Assembly (NCBI GenBank): GCA_013368315.1
Contig: JAACJM010000028.1
Coordinates: forward strand, 124,001 to 188,000
Length of the DNA: 64,000 nt
Direction of reading: 5' to 3'
Origin: Tetrapyrgos nigripes
Lineage: Eukaryota; Basidiomycota; Agaricomycetes; Agaricales; Campanellaceae
In this document: one piece after another, positions 1 through 10,547 of the stretch
Layout: the number at the start of each line of letters is the position of its first letter
Position numbering within the stretch: the stretch's first letter is position 1
The notes under the pieces: generated by a model
What the model was told of the DNA's origin: nothing
What the model saw: the letters and a program-made list of their open reading frames with translations, nothing else
Database searches by the model: none
Position numbers and translations under genes: made by a program

Positions 1-1144
1 GAAACAGAAAGAAACCAAACAGAAATTTGCCATAAATATTTGATACTTGCCGAAAGTCGAGACCACAACGAAATGATTGTTAAAAATCGTAAATCGTAAA
101 TCGTCAACTCGAGATCTGAAGAATCAGAATCGATCGAGACTCGGGAAAATTTAAACAGATGCTGTTGAGTGTCGAAGGTAGGTTCAGTCACACGTCACAG
201 GCCACCTGGTTTTTTTTTTTTTTTTTTGAAATTTACGGTCACATGTGGTCACATCTACGAGAACTAACTCATCCAGACTCATCCGTGTTTGTTTAACATG
301 ATGCGTTAAACTGGTTGAACTGCCCTAGATCGGGGATCTGTCGGTTGTCATAGGATCCCGCTCGCTTGTCCAGGATATTAGGCTAAGGAATAAGTAATGC
401 CATAACGAGTATGTAGGCCTATGTTTAGGGACGACAGGAAGAATCAAGATAGGACGGTAGGTGCGCACCCGCGCATGCGGGCCAATACTGTATACACAGC
501 GTCCTGCGAGAAATTCTTCCCGCTGTTTTAGCTATCCCAACTACGGGTGCCACCGTGCGACGTCAACCCGTTATTTTGCACCTTCAATCAAGTTCTCGTT
601 CTGGCTGGAATCTGGAATCTGGATTTCGTGCATGAAGAAGATAGATGCTATGGTTCTCCTAGTTCTCCTAGGGCTGTCGGAGAGAAACAGGCTCTGGAGA
701 ACGCGAGTATGTGGCAAAACTAACGCGACTCTTGCTGAGCGCTTTCGGGGGTTTTCGAGACCGGTTTGCGACTCCCAGTGTCAGCTCTTCCTTGTCATTT
801 CTTTTCTGTATCGTAACTGGCACTTTTGGATTCATTGCATGGTAATCCAGATCCGGGATAAAAGGAAGTGAAAAAGTGATGATTCGATGAAGCCGTGGTG
901 ACTTCGACTACCTGGACTGTCCGACTGCCTAGCCTAAAGAGGATGACTTGGAAGTCTACACTTCCTGATTCTCAAGCTACGATGGGTACTCCTTATACAG
1001 GTGGAGGCTCAAATCTCAAATCTCCGGTTTTGTCTAGGCGTCCTGTTACGAGCTACAGATTCCCGAACGTTTTGAAATTAGACCCATCTCTGTGCTCACA
1101 ACTCCTTTCAGGTTCTTTTACCGAAATCTGCCTTGTGTGCACCG
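1..1144. other. Intergenic DNA upstream of the first expansin-like gene
   Basis: No gene is supported before 485; a run of about 18 T lies near 210-227. From about 485 to 1144 the sequence is the conserved upstream block of the tandem unit. It is alignable with 3160-4535 and 6370-7011 but has no convincing coding content, since open frames are not shared between the copies. Confidence 0.6.
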
Positions 1145-1150
1145 TATAAA
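1145..1150 (+). promoter_or_regulatory. TATA box of expansin-like gene, copy 1
   Basis: TATAAA followed by AGCTGGACTCTCGCTC lies 87 bases before the ATG. The same box with nearly the same flank precedes copies 2 and 3, so it is conserved through the duplications. Confidence 0.75.
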
Positions 1151-1236
1151 AGCTGGACTCTCGCTCCTACTTTGAGCATTGACACAAATCGTCTTCTCAT
1201 CTAGTCTCATTCAAAGACTTGCACTCTCCAACCACT

Positions 1237-1759
1237 ATGTTCTCTAAACTCGCTGCTCTTACTGCTATCTTCACCGTCTTGCCCATGTTCGCTGTCGCGC
1301 AGTCGGGCACTGGTGACGGTGAGTATCGCAATTTTGCTTACTGCTGATGCCAAGGCTCACCGAACACCATCTTTCCAGCAACCTTCTTCAACCCTGGACT
1401 GGGTGCTTGCGGATTCACCAACAGTGATTCTGATCCCATTGTCGCCGTTTCCAGTCAGATTTTCAACAGGTAACCTCCTACTGCCTTCTCTTCATTGGTA
1501 CAGGATTGCTCATTTTTCGCCTTCAGCGGACTGTGCGGCAGACAGATGAACGTCAACTGTAAGCTGTCTTTTCTACATCCTTTTTTTCCCTACGTGGTCT
1601 AAATGTTATCCAGTTCAAGGACTCAGTGTTACCGTGACCATTGTCGACTCGTGCCCCGGCTGCGGACCAGGAGACATCGATCTCTCCCCCTCTGCATTCA
1701 GCCAACTTGCAGACCTCAGTGTCGGACGTATCCATGGTGTTCAATGGAACATTGTCTAA
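1237..1759 (+). CDS. Small secreted expansin-like (DPBB/RlpA-like) protein, copy 1
   Basis: Four exons join in frame (1237-1318, 1379-1469, 1527-1558, 1614-1759) to give 116 residues. Residues 1-21 form a signal peptide with a hydrophobic core ending in Ala-Val-Ala. The rest is a single double-psi beta-barrel: ATFFNPGLGACG, the central LCGRQMNV, VDSCPGCGPGDIDLSPSAF and the C-terminal VGRIHGVQWN. This is the single-domain fungal expansin-like family, often called riboflavin-aldehyde-forming-enzyme-like. Members lack the second expansin domain and are thought to loosen or bind cell-wall polysaccharide without hydrolysis; a role in fruiting or plant-wall contact is inference. All three introns are GT-AG and sit at the same places in the two neighbouring paralogs. 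The ATG follows a TATA box by 87 bases and is the first in frame. Confidence 0.9.
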
Positions 1760-1859
1760 CGATCTGGTCCATCTGACGACGAACGATTCAACAATTACTG
1801 TTTTGATCCTCTTGCTTGGAAGACCGCTCGGCAACTGACTTACACAACAGCGTAGTATG

Positions 1860-3150
1860 TACTACTTGACGAGTCGTTTAGAAATTACATATAATATATA
1901 TTATTCTATCAGGACCTGCTGAACCTGAATGAACTCACCTCGACCAGGCTTCCCCAATTGTTTCGCGCAACGGCTGTTGCTGGAACGTCCAAAAAGAGCA
2001 ATTTTGCATAGATGAAGAGAGCAGAGTACTCTTTGCCGTCGGTATCCGGACGAAGAGCTAGCGCACCGGCAAGCGCCGAACTAACTTTCTTGAGCAACAT
2101 CATAAACAAATTTCAATCCCAAAGGGCCCAAATAATGTTTCAAGGTGTTATCCCTGTTGAAATGACATTCAAGATTTTCTCAAGCTACTTGTAGAGTTTG
2201 ATGTGGCCGAGGCGTTTTGCTTTCGTTGATTCGCAGCACCGACTCGGAGTTCAACCGAACTAGTCCCTGACCTGCCCACATCGATCCTTACCTACCAAGT
2301 CGGTCTCATTCTCAGCCTTGAAAATGCTTATTTGTGCTGCAGCAATGCGTACCTAGCAAGTTACGAAAAACAAGTTGTACTCTCCCATTTTCTATTGCTC
2401 AGAGTTGTGCCAGAGGATTCATCGGACGCCATATGCACAATCAAGGATGGGTTACGTCGCTGGGGAAGCTGTGTTCTGATTGTATTGAGAGAAGGATGAC
2501 AGCCAACCTACTTAGTCACACAGCAGGTTCGTTCATACTTTGTATCCTACCAATTCTTACTGACGACCTCCATGAGGTGTTTATTTGAGGGATTTTAGCT
2601 ACTTACGGAGTATAAATACGGTAGTTACATAGGCTCTATCTTTCGCTTGCCTCTGATACCAATACGAAGTCAAACGTTCTTTTCTCTCGCTTTTCGCGCC
2701 ACAGCGTATTTCAATGTTAACATTTAAGCCAGTTTCTTTCAGTTATGTCCACCCATGTCCACCCGTCAACTAGTGTCCGCTCACTGAAGCAGACAGAACA
2801 GCATTGTTGGGGTCAGTCAGTTTCATAACTGAGTTTTTACTCGTACGTTACTGAAAAAATGTACGGCACAGCTATCTGCAGGACACCTGTGTCTTCTAAT
2901 AGGAAATGCACGTTCGTTGGATGTTTTACAAAGCCTCGGTGGACTAATGGGACTAGAACATGGAACCTTGCGCTGTGGAGCGCATGTTGAGCGTCTGATA
3001 CGGAGCATTCACATTTATTCGCATTCATAGTCGGCGACACTATTTGCAGTTAGAACCTAGCCAAACTCGGAATTACTACTGCAAGTCCGGCTCTAAACAT
3101 AGCAAGATTATGTGCTCCATAACCGTCCCGGGACAATGCTAAAGTAAAGC
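1860..3150. other. Gene-distal part of unit 1, possible decayed gene
   Basis: This part is alignable with 5250-6360 in unit 2. Several stretches look protein-like and are shared. On the plus strand near 2890-3020, GNARSLDVLQ followed by RCGAHVERLIRSI recurs in unit 2. The minus strand of the same stretch is also open. No frame is intact through both copies and I recognise no family. It is either a decayed gene duplicated with the expansin gene or simply conserved by duplication. Confidence 0.35.
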
Positions 3151-3533
3151 CTATACTGTATACAGAGCGTCCACGGAGAAATCATTTCTTCCCGCTGTTT
3201 TGGCTATCCCGACTACGGATACGACGTCAACCTGTTATTTGGCGCCCTTCAAGTTCTCGTTCTGGATGGAATCTGGATCTCAGTGCCTGAAGAAGATAGA
3301 TGTCATATTTCTCCTGGGTTGTCAGAGAGGAACAAGCAAGGAACAGGCTCTGGAGAACGTGAATCTGCAAAACTAACACGACTCTTGCTGGGCGCTTTTG
3401 AAGGTTTTCGGAGCCATTTTGCGATTCCCGGTGTCAGCTCTTCCTTGTCCATTTCTCTGTATCGTAACTGACGCTTTTTGATTCATTGCATAGTAATCCA
3501 GATCTCGGGATAAAGGAAATGGCGATTCGATGA

Positions 3534-4279
3534 TAAGGTTCCAACCAAATCCAATTAATTACTGGATTTAATCGATTAATGCTGTTACTAGATACAATTA
3601 ATTACCAATGGTCCAAGTATCTAGTATCTAATTGGATACCCTCACCTGAAGTTTCGGAGGGAGCGTACTCAAGTTTTAGCAATCAGTGATCTTATCTTAT
3701 CTTGCCAGTCTCATCATCCGCCGCCGGTCTTGAAGCTTGAAGAATCCGCGCTCACATGTGACAGCTGCCAGCTCGTCACCTTTTGCATCATTGAACGACT
3801 TCTGCCCCTTGTTGCTCACTGCTTTCCTTCAGCGTAAACTGTCTGTACTGTAGTAGTAATGCTACAATAAGTACTGTACACCATTATTTCTTTGCCTGTA
3901 TCATCGGAAGGTGGAAGGTGGAAGCCTGGGACCAGGACAGATAGCGGATAACGGAGGCAAATGAAGATCATGGTACACAGAATACTAACACTGCAAATTT
4001 TAGAGACTGTCTGTCCTGCGATTTCGCCCACTCTTCCTTACCCACATGGTGTTCTATTCCAAGTATGTCAATACCGGTAGGTGGCTGCGATTTTTGATGA
4101 GCAGCTTGCTGATCTTTTGTATTGGACCCACAGCACACCGTAATGCCGGACGTGTCAGACCCGTTCTTGACGCATCTTCTGCAAGAACGGTTGGCGTCCA
4201 CGCGAAATCGTGGTTTCTCATTACACTGGTCACCTTTTTGTGGACTATCCCGTCTCTTTACGGGTTATCATCCCTACAT
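3534..4279. mobile_element. 746-base insertion in the upstream region of expansin-like copy 2
   Basis: Units 1 and 3 read straight through GATTCGATGAAG, but unit 2 has 746 extra bases there. The insertion is flanked by GATGA at 3529-3533 and 4280-4284, consistent with a 5-bp target duplication. The ends (TAAGGTTCC and CCCTACAT) are not inverted repeats and no TG..CA termini are seen, so the class is unclear. A minus-strand open stretch of 77 residues (3968-4201) with a Cys-rich start lies inside; I do not recognise it. It lies about 250-1000 bases upstream of the copy 2 TATA box. Confidence 0.55.
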
Positions 4280-4535
4280 GATGAAGCCGTAGTACTTCGA
4301 CTGCTTGGACTGCCTAGCCTAACGAGGATGACCGTAACGCACTTCCTGATCCTCAAGCTGCGATGGGTACTCCTTATACAGGTTATAACATGTGGAGCCT
4401 CAAATCTCGAATCTCTGGTTTTGTCTAGGCGTCGAGTTACGAGCTACAGATTTCCAAACGTTTCGAAATTAGACCCATCTCTGTGTTCACAACTCCTTTC
4501 AGGTTCTTTTCCCGAAATCTGCCTTGTGTGCACCA

Positions 4536-4541
4536 TATAAA
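4536..4541 (+). promoter_or_regulatory. TATA box of expansin-like gene, copy 2
   Basis: TATAAA lies 91 bases before the copy 2 ATG, in the same context as copy 1 (AGCTGGACTCTCGCTC follows). Confidence 0.75.
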
Positions 4542-4631
4542 AGCTGGACTCTCGCTCCTACTTTGAGCATCGACACAAATCGTCTTCTCATCTACTTAGT
4601 CTCATTCAAAGACTTGCGATCTCCAATCACT

Positions 4632-5149
4632 ATGTTCTCTAAACTCGCTGCTCTTACTGCTATCTTCACCGTCTTGCCCATGTTCGCTGTCGCGCAGTCG
4701 GGCACTGGTGACGGTGAGTATTGCAGTTTTACTTACTGTTGATGCCAAGGCTCACCAAGCAACATCATTCCAGCAACCTTCTTCAACCCTGGACTGGGTG
4801 CTTGCGGATTTACCAACAGTGATTCTGATCCCATTGTCGCCGTTTCCAGTCAGATTTTCAACAGGTAACCTCCTACTGCCTTCTCTTCATTGGTACAGGA
4901 TTGCTCATTTTTCGCCTTCAGCGGACTCTGCGGCAGGCAGATGAACGTCAACTGTAAGTTCTCTTTACTGCATCCTTGTCTGCTATATGTTCTAAATGTT
5001 ATCCAGTCCAAGGACGTAGCGTTACCGTGACCGTTGTCGACTCGTGCCCCGGCTGCGGACCAGGAGACATCGATCTCTCCCCCTCTGCATTCAGCCAACT
5101 TGCAGACCCAAGTGTCGGACGTATCCAAGTTCAATGGAACATTGTCTAA
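4632..5149 (+). CDS. Small secreted expansin-like (DPBB/RlpA-like) protein, copy 2
   Basis: Exons 4632-4713, 4774-4864, 4922-4953 and 5007-5149 give 115 residues with the same layout as copy 1: signal peptide, then one double-psi beta-barrel with VDSCPGCGPGDIDLSP. It is one residue shorter than copies 1 and 3, because a three-base deletion removes the Gly of the C-terminal IxGVQWN motif (here IQVQWN). The signal peptide is identical to that of copy 1. The upstream region carries the 746-base insertion at 3534-4279, but TATA box and proximal promoter are kept. It is probably functional; the effect of the lost Gly on the last strand is unknown. Confidence 0.9.
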
Positions 5150-5249
5150 CGGTCTGGTCCATCCGACGACGAATTCTACAATTACTGTTCTGGTTCTCTT
5201 CCTTGGAGGACCGCTCGAACTGACGTACACAACTTTAGAATAAGCGTAG

Positions 5250-6360
5250 TAAATACTACTTGACGAGTCGTTTAGATACTACATAATGATATATATATTA
5301 TTCTATCAGGACTTGCTGAACCAGAATGAGCTCACCTCCCCCAGGCTTCTCCAATTGTTTCGTGCAACGGCCTGCTGTTGTCAGTAGCATCGAAAAATAA
5401 GCCTGAAGAGAGCAGAATCTGTGTCGGGGCCGGTATCCGGCTGAAGAGCACTGCTAGCGTACCGGCAAGCGCCGAACACTCTTGAGCAACATCCTTCACC
5501 TTATCCCTGTTAAATGACCTTCAAGATTTTCTCAAGCTACTTGAATAGTTTGACGTGGCCGAGGCGAGACGCGTTTTGCTTTTGATGAGCAAACCCGAGT
5601 GCTCTCATTTCAACCGAGTTAATCACTACCTGCCCACGTCGTTGATTCTTTCCCTACCAAGTTGGTCCCATTCTCAGCCAGAATGCCCATTTTCCCTCCA
5701 ACAATGCGTACCTAGCAAGTTACGAAAGACTTGTACGCTCCTACTTTCTATTGCTCAGAGCTATGGAGAATTCATCGGACGCCATATGCACAACCAAGGA
5801 TGGGTTACTGGGACCAGTTGTGCCCTGATTATGTTGAGAGAGGGATGACGGCCGGAGTCAACCAACAGGTTCGTTCATACTTTGTGTTTTACTCAAGCTT
5901 ACTGACGTTGGATCTTCATGAATTGCAGTAAGGCTTGGCTTCATCAACGAGAGGGACCGCTATTTCAACAGCTTTCTTTTGTTTTTGTCCACCATCAACG
6001 GGCCAAGTCGCTTTCTGAAACAGACAAAACAACATTGTTGGAGCTGGTCAGCTTGATAACTAATTTTTTACCCGTACGTTACTGAAAAATGCACGGCACA
6101 GCGGTAAACCTGTGTCTTTCTACTAGGAAATGCACGTTCGTTGGATGTTTTACAAAACCTCGGTCGACTAATGGGACCAGAGCATGAAGCCTTCCGCTGT
6201 GGAGCGCATGTCGAGCGTCTGATACGGAGCATTCGCAGATACATCGCATTCATAGTCGGCGACACTATTTGCAGTTAGAACCTAGCCAAACTCGGAATTA
6301 CTCTACTGCAAGTCCGGCTTTAAACAAAGCAAGATTATGCGTTCCATAACCGTCGGACGA
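5250..6360. other. Gene-distal part of unit 2, possible decayed gene
   Basis: Homologous to 1860-3150. Shared protein-like stretches include a plus-strand SLSETDKTTLLELVSLI near 6010-6060 and CGAHVERLIRSIRRYIAF near 6205-6255. Stops and frameshifts differ between the two copies, so no model can be defended. Confidence 0.35.
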
Positions 6361-7011
6361 TGCTAAAGTCTATACTGTATACAGAGTGTCCCGCGGAGAA
6401 ATCACTTCCCGTTGTTTTGGCTATCCCGGCCACTAATTCAACATCCACCTGTTATTTGGCGCCTTTCAAGTCCTCGTTCTGGCTGGAATCTGGATCTCAG
6501 TGCATGAAGAAGATAGATGTCATGTTTCTCCTGGGGCTGTCAGAGAGAGGAACAGGCTCTGGAGTCTGGAGAACGTGAATCTGCAAAACTAACGTGACTT
6601 TTACTGGGCGCTTTTGAAGGGTATTCGTGGCCATTTTGCAACTCCCGGTTTCAGCTCTTCCTTGTCATTTCTTTTCTGTATCGTTACTGAAGCTTTTTGA
6701 TTCATTGGACGGTAATCCAGATCCCGGGATAAAGGAAGTGGCGATTCGATGAAGTCGCAGTGACTTCGACTACCTGGACTATCTCACTACCTAGCCTAAT
6801 GAGGATGATCGAAACGTATTGGAAGTCTACACTACCTGGTTCTCCAGCTGCGACGGCTACTCCTTATACAGGTGGAGCCTCAAATCTCCGATTTTGTCTA
6901 GGCGTCCCGCTACGAACTACGCATCCCCAAACGTTTCGAGATTAGACAGCGTCTCAGTGTTACCGTAAAGGCTCTGACAAGTCCTTTTCTGGATCACTTT
7001 CTCTGCAGAGT

Positions 7012-7017
7012 ATAAAA
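7012..7017 (+). promoter_or_regulatory. TATA box of expansin-like gene, copy 3
   Basis: TATAAA lies 90 bases before the copy 3 ATG. The flank has diverged more than between copies 1 and 2. Confidence 0.75.
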
Positions 7018-7106
7018 GCTGCACTCTCGTTCTCATTTTCAGCATCAACAACAAACCGCCTTTCTCATCTAGTCTCCTTGGACTTACCTTGCAATCTTCC
7101 ATAACA

Positions 7107-7634
7107 ATGTTCTCTAAACTCGCTGCTCTTACTGCTGTCTTCGCTGTCTTGCCCATGTTCGCTCTGGCGCAGTCGGGCACTGGTGACGGTGAGTATTGTA
7201 GCTTTGCTTACTGTTGATGTCAAGGCTCACCGAGAGCTATTTTTCTAGCAACCTTCTTCAGCCCTGGACTGGGTGCTTGCGGAGTCACCAACAGCAATTC
7301 CGATCCCATTGTCGCCATTTCCAGTCAGATTTTCAACAAGTAAACTCCTACTGCCTTCTCTTCATCGGTACAGGATTGCTCATTTTTCGCCTTCAGCGGA
7401 CTCTGCGGCAGGCAGATGAACGTAAACTGTAAGTTTTCTTTACTGCATCCTTTTTTTTTTTTTACTACGTGATCTAAATGTGATCCAGTCCAAGGACGTA
7501 GTGTTACCGTGACCGTTGTCGACTCGTGTCCCGGCTGTGGATCAGGAGACATCGATCTCTCCCCCTCTGCATTCAGCCAACTTGCAGACCCGAGTGTCGG
7601 ACGTATCCAAGGTGTTCAGTGGAACATTGTCTAA
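7107..7634 (+). CDS. Small secreted expansin-like (DPBB/RlpA-like) protein, copy 3
   Basis: Exons 7107-7188, 7249-7339, 7397-7428 and 7489-7634 give 116 residues. The signal peptide differs slightly (AVFAVLPMFALAQ). The barrel has VDSCPGCGSGDIDLSP and ends IQGVQWNIV. At the end of exon 2 the junction codon is Asn instead of Ser in copies 1 and 2, with the GT donor kept. The third intron has a longer T tract. It is the last unit; similarity to the others stops shortly after the stop codon. Confidence 0.9.
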
Positions 7635-7947
7635 TGGTCTACTGGTTCTCCGCCAGCGATGCTACATCGTTTTGGAATTATTACTTAAAGGGAACTGCAG
7701 CGACCGGCTTACACAGTTTTATAACCAGCTTAGTACTACGTTACGCGTTGTTCTAATGATCATTCTAATTATCTATTTATCCTATCTGCTTGCTTTTAGC
7801 GATTTTCTGAAGTTCTCCTTTTGAAAACGTGGAACAGGGGAATTGCATGGTACACCAGCACCGAGATCTCCTTCACATCCTCACCAAGAAACCATAAATA
7901 AGATCTCAAGGTTGGAAATCCATAACAAAATTAGAATGCTCACACCT
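7635..7947. other. Intergenic DNA between expansin-like copy 3 and the BTB gene
   Basis: AT-rich, with convergent 3' ends on both sides. I see no gene or repeat here. Confidence 0.5.
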
Positions 7948-8934
7948 TTATTTGAGAACTACTGCATCCATCCAGCCCTGCGCTGGATAGGCGAGCTTGA
8001 CACCCTCCGTATGCACATCCTCCAGCTCTTTCCTGAATTCTGCATTCACGGCTCCTTCTATTTCTGATTTTGGGAGCTCAAGGTTGTAATCCGTGCTGTC
8101 CAGTTCGATGACGCACCCGGAGCAAAGTATGCAACTACTTCCCGCAGAGGTACCACATTTGGAGCACGATGCCAGGGTTATGGCATGGGCTTTGCCAATG
8201 CGATAATTTTGAGTGTAAAAGTTGTTGTATCCAATCTTTCTGGTTGATGAGAGTATCTTGCGCTGCTTTTTCCTGGATTCCTCTCGTAATCTTGAGATGC
8301 TGAAAGCAGCAGCGTACCCAATTGTCTCTGCTTCTTCTTTACTCAATGTTTCGGGCTGTGACACTAGGTCGACATACCCGGATCGGAGCCAATTATGAAC
8401 AAAATATCTTCTACCCAACTCTATCTTCTCCCATGCTGTCATCGGAGGCTGACTCGAGCTCAGTTTGTCGACAGTTGACATACGCAGCTCCAGAAACTCC
8501 CAGAGGGTGGCAAGTTTCAGGACTGATTTCCAGTCAATGTTGGCATCCATCTTCCCAGTGATATAGCTAGGTCAACAACAAAAACCAACTATCAGTCAGT
8601 GGTCAGAAAGTGTAGTCGATACTCACCGTGGATAGAGCGCCCTTAGCAGACTTGTAAACTCCGTAGCCAAAATCCCTTCCAACTTGATCGGATTCGCATC
8701 GCTATTCCCTTCGGGTTCTTGATCGCCTTGAGGTAAGGCAAACATGTCTCTGAATACATGCGACTTCTTCTGGAAGTGGTGTCGAGGTACTCTAAACAGC
8801 AAATCCTCGACCTAGAGATTGCAATAAGTCAACAAGGGCAGCCATGATGCAGCGGCGATTTGTACTCATACCTGAAAAGTGACCAACTCCCAGTAGTACA
8901 CATCGTCTCTCCGGGGAGTTGCAGGTTCGGACAT
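7948..8934 (-). CDS. BTB/POZ domain protein of the basidiomycete type
   Basis: Three exons on the minus strand (8934-8872, 8811-8627, 8566-7948) join in frame to 288 residues. The N-terminal part has the BTB fold: FQVEDLLFRVPRHHF, then FRDMFALPQ, an acidic loop, PIKLEGI and FTSLLRALYP. The C-terminal part (from about residue 84) has the usual basidiomycete layout: WKSVLKLATLW, KIELGRRYFVHNWLRSGY, LSKEEAETIGYAAAFSISRLRE. It ends in a Cys-rich patch and FRKELEDV. Such proteins are expanded in Agaricomycetes; they are presumed adaptors, for example for cullin ligases, but individual functions are unknown. It is the only complete member of the local cluster, and both introns are canonical. Confidence 0.85.
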
Positions 8935-9374
8935 GATATTTGAGTCCTAGCCGATGGTAGACAGAAGGGAAGGTCGCGGCAGTGGTCTCAATCAGTGTTA
9001 CGACTCTATATACAGCATGTCGGCGGATAAGGTTTGCTTCTGAATCTCAATCCAGAGCTTTCTTTCGAAGCGTCACAGGACATGTGTTGTCATTGTCCTA
9101 GTCCTACACGCGTTTCTGACCCGCCCACTCTTCTAAAAGATAAAGTCAGCCTCAAGTATGGTACAAGAGACTGGAGATATGACAATGGTTCTAGACAATT
9201 CTTGCGTGCGTCGCCTACATAGCATCCCCTTTCTGTTACCCAGAGACCGAGGAGGAGGAGCTACGAGGTGACGAATTCAAACTAGAATCTTATTTGAGTG
9301 CACGCGATGAATGAGAGACAAGAAAAATCCATTGGAAGAAGTCGAAAAAATGGATTATAAAAGTACAGGGATGA
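8935..9374. other. Intergenic DNA upstream of the BTB gene
   Basis: It contains the presumed promoter of the BTB gene on the minus strand. No TATA box close to the start and no other gene is evident. Confidence 0.45.
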
Positions 9375-9875
9375 TCAATCATACCGTCCATTAGTGTTCG
9401 CCTTGCAGCACATGGCGTCAGCTCTGTATACACCAGCTTTGGACCACACATCTGTCCACTCTGGTCTGAATTCATGATCCACAGTATCCTTCACTTCTCT
9501 TGTTGATAGCACAACTTGACTGTGATTCGAGCTAGTGTCTGTTCGGCTGACGCAGTCAGAGCGGAGAGTGCAAGTGTAAGCTGCAGAAGAGCGGCATCGG
9601 TGACACCACACATGATATATCCAGAGATCTTCGTGATAGATATCTCTTCTGCGTTGAGCGTTTCGGAGTTCCCGTGGATAAAGTGGTTTAAGTAGACTTG
9701 CAAATTCCTTCGCCAGGTATCCCTTCGAGCTGGATTGGGTTCATATCACTATTTCCTTCCGCTTCACAGTCGCATTGAGGAAGTGAAAACATGTTGCTGG
9801 AGACTTGAGGATTCTGTTTGAAGTGACGGTGGGGTACTCTGAACAGAAAACCCAGAATCGAGTCATTGGAGCAAT
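9375..9875 (-). pseudogene. BTB protein pseudogene
   Basis: The minus strand keeps recognisable pieces of the neighbouring BTB gene in broken frames: FRVPHRHFKQNPQVSSNMF and EGNSDMNPIQLEGI near 9745-9860, then after a frameshift near 9720 LAKEFASLLKPLYPRE. The middle of the protein (the WKSVLKL to LGRR region) is deleted. A Cys-rich piece and HEFRPEWTDV remain near 9440-9600. It is clearly non-functional. Confidence 0.75.
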
Positions 9876-10149
9876 GGCTGCAAGCTTGGCAATGCGCAGC
9901 GTATAGACATGTTCGTGGGTCCTCCCTATATGTGATGTTAATGAAGAGCTGCGATTAAGATCAATGAGACGGTTTGAGTCGCGTCGGCAAAGTGAGCAGG
10001 AAAAAAAGAGAAAATATAACGCAAATATGACGTCATAAGCATGCACTACATACTCAATCTTTCCTTCAGCTGCTCAGATTAAGCTCTAACGCATTGGTGA
10101 CACTACCTCTCTCAAGAGCTAGAAGTCATCATAATCGATATCCTAGCTT

Positions 10150-10547
10150 CTAATCACTGTTACGGAGCCTATCATCTTCTTCCAAGACCTCCTTCAACTC
10201 ATTTTTGAACTCCTCATCCACGGCTTTCTCGACGTCCGCCTTCGAAAACTCGTTGCCACAGTAACAGCACACTGTGTCCACGCACCCTCGCGATCCAGCA
10301 GTCTTTCGCTTCACGTTCTGCTTCCTCCTGAGCTCCTCTCGCAACCGCCGGAGAAGGCTCAAAGCAACGGCGTGCCCGACTGCATCTGCCTGCTCTGTCG
10401 TTATGGCAAATGCTTGTATGACCAACTCGACGTAGCCAGATCGAAGCCACTTATGGACCTGGTACTGCCTGCCTAGCACGACTTTTTCCAATGCTGTCAG
10501 CAAGCAGCTGGACAGCCGGTCAATGGCCATCTTCCGAGCAGCAGCGG
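10150..10547 (-). pseudogene. 5'-truncated BTB protein gene (C-terminal half, minus strand)
   Basis: An uninterrupted minus-strand frame ends at 10150 and encodes the C-terminal half of the BTB family: MAIDRLSS, LEKVVLGRQYQVHKWLRSGY, ITTEQADAVGHAVALSLLRRLREE and FKNELKEV. The BTB domain is missing; upstream on the minus strand the frame runs into antisense of the plus-strand copy at about 10548. An ATG further out (10592) exists only by chance in that antisense DNA. The surviving frame is intact, so it may be recent or still translated, but it is not a normal gene. Confidence 0.7.

Larger units (their letters stand above)
485..7640. repeat. Three-unit tandem segmental array carrying expansin-like genes
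   Basis: Three diverged direct copies of one unit start near 485, 3150 and 6365. Each opens with a shared block around ATACTGTATAC, followed by about 600-700 bases of conserved upstream DNA, a TATA box and an expansin-like gene with identical intron positions. Units one and two also share a gene-distal part (about 1860-3150 and 5250-6360); unit three lacks it, because its similarity ends just after the stop codon near 7640. Unit two is longer because of a 746-base insertion. The copies differ by many substitutions and small indels, so the duplications are not recent. The likely origin is unequal crossing-over (inference). Confidence 0.85.
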
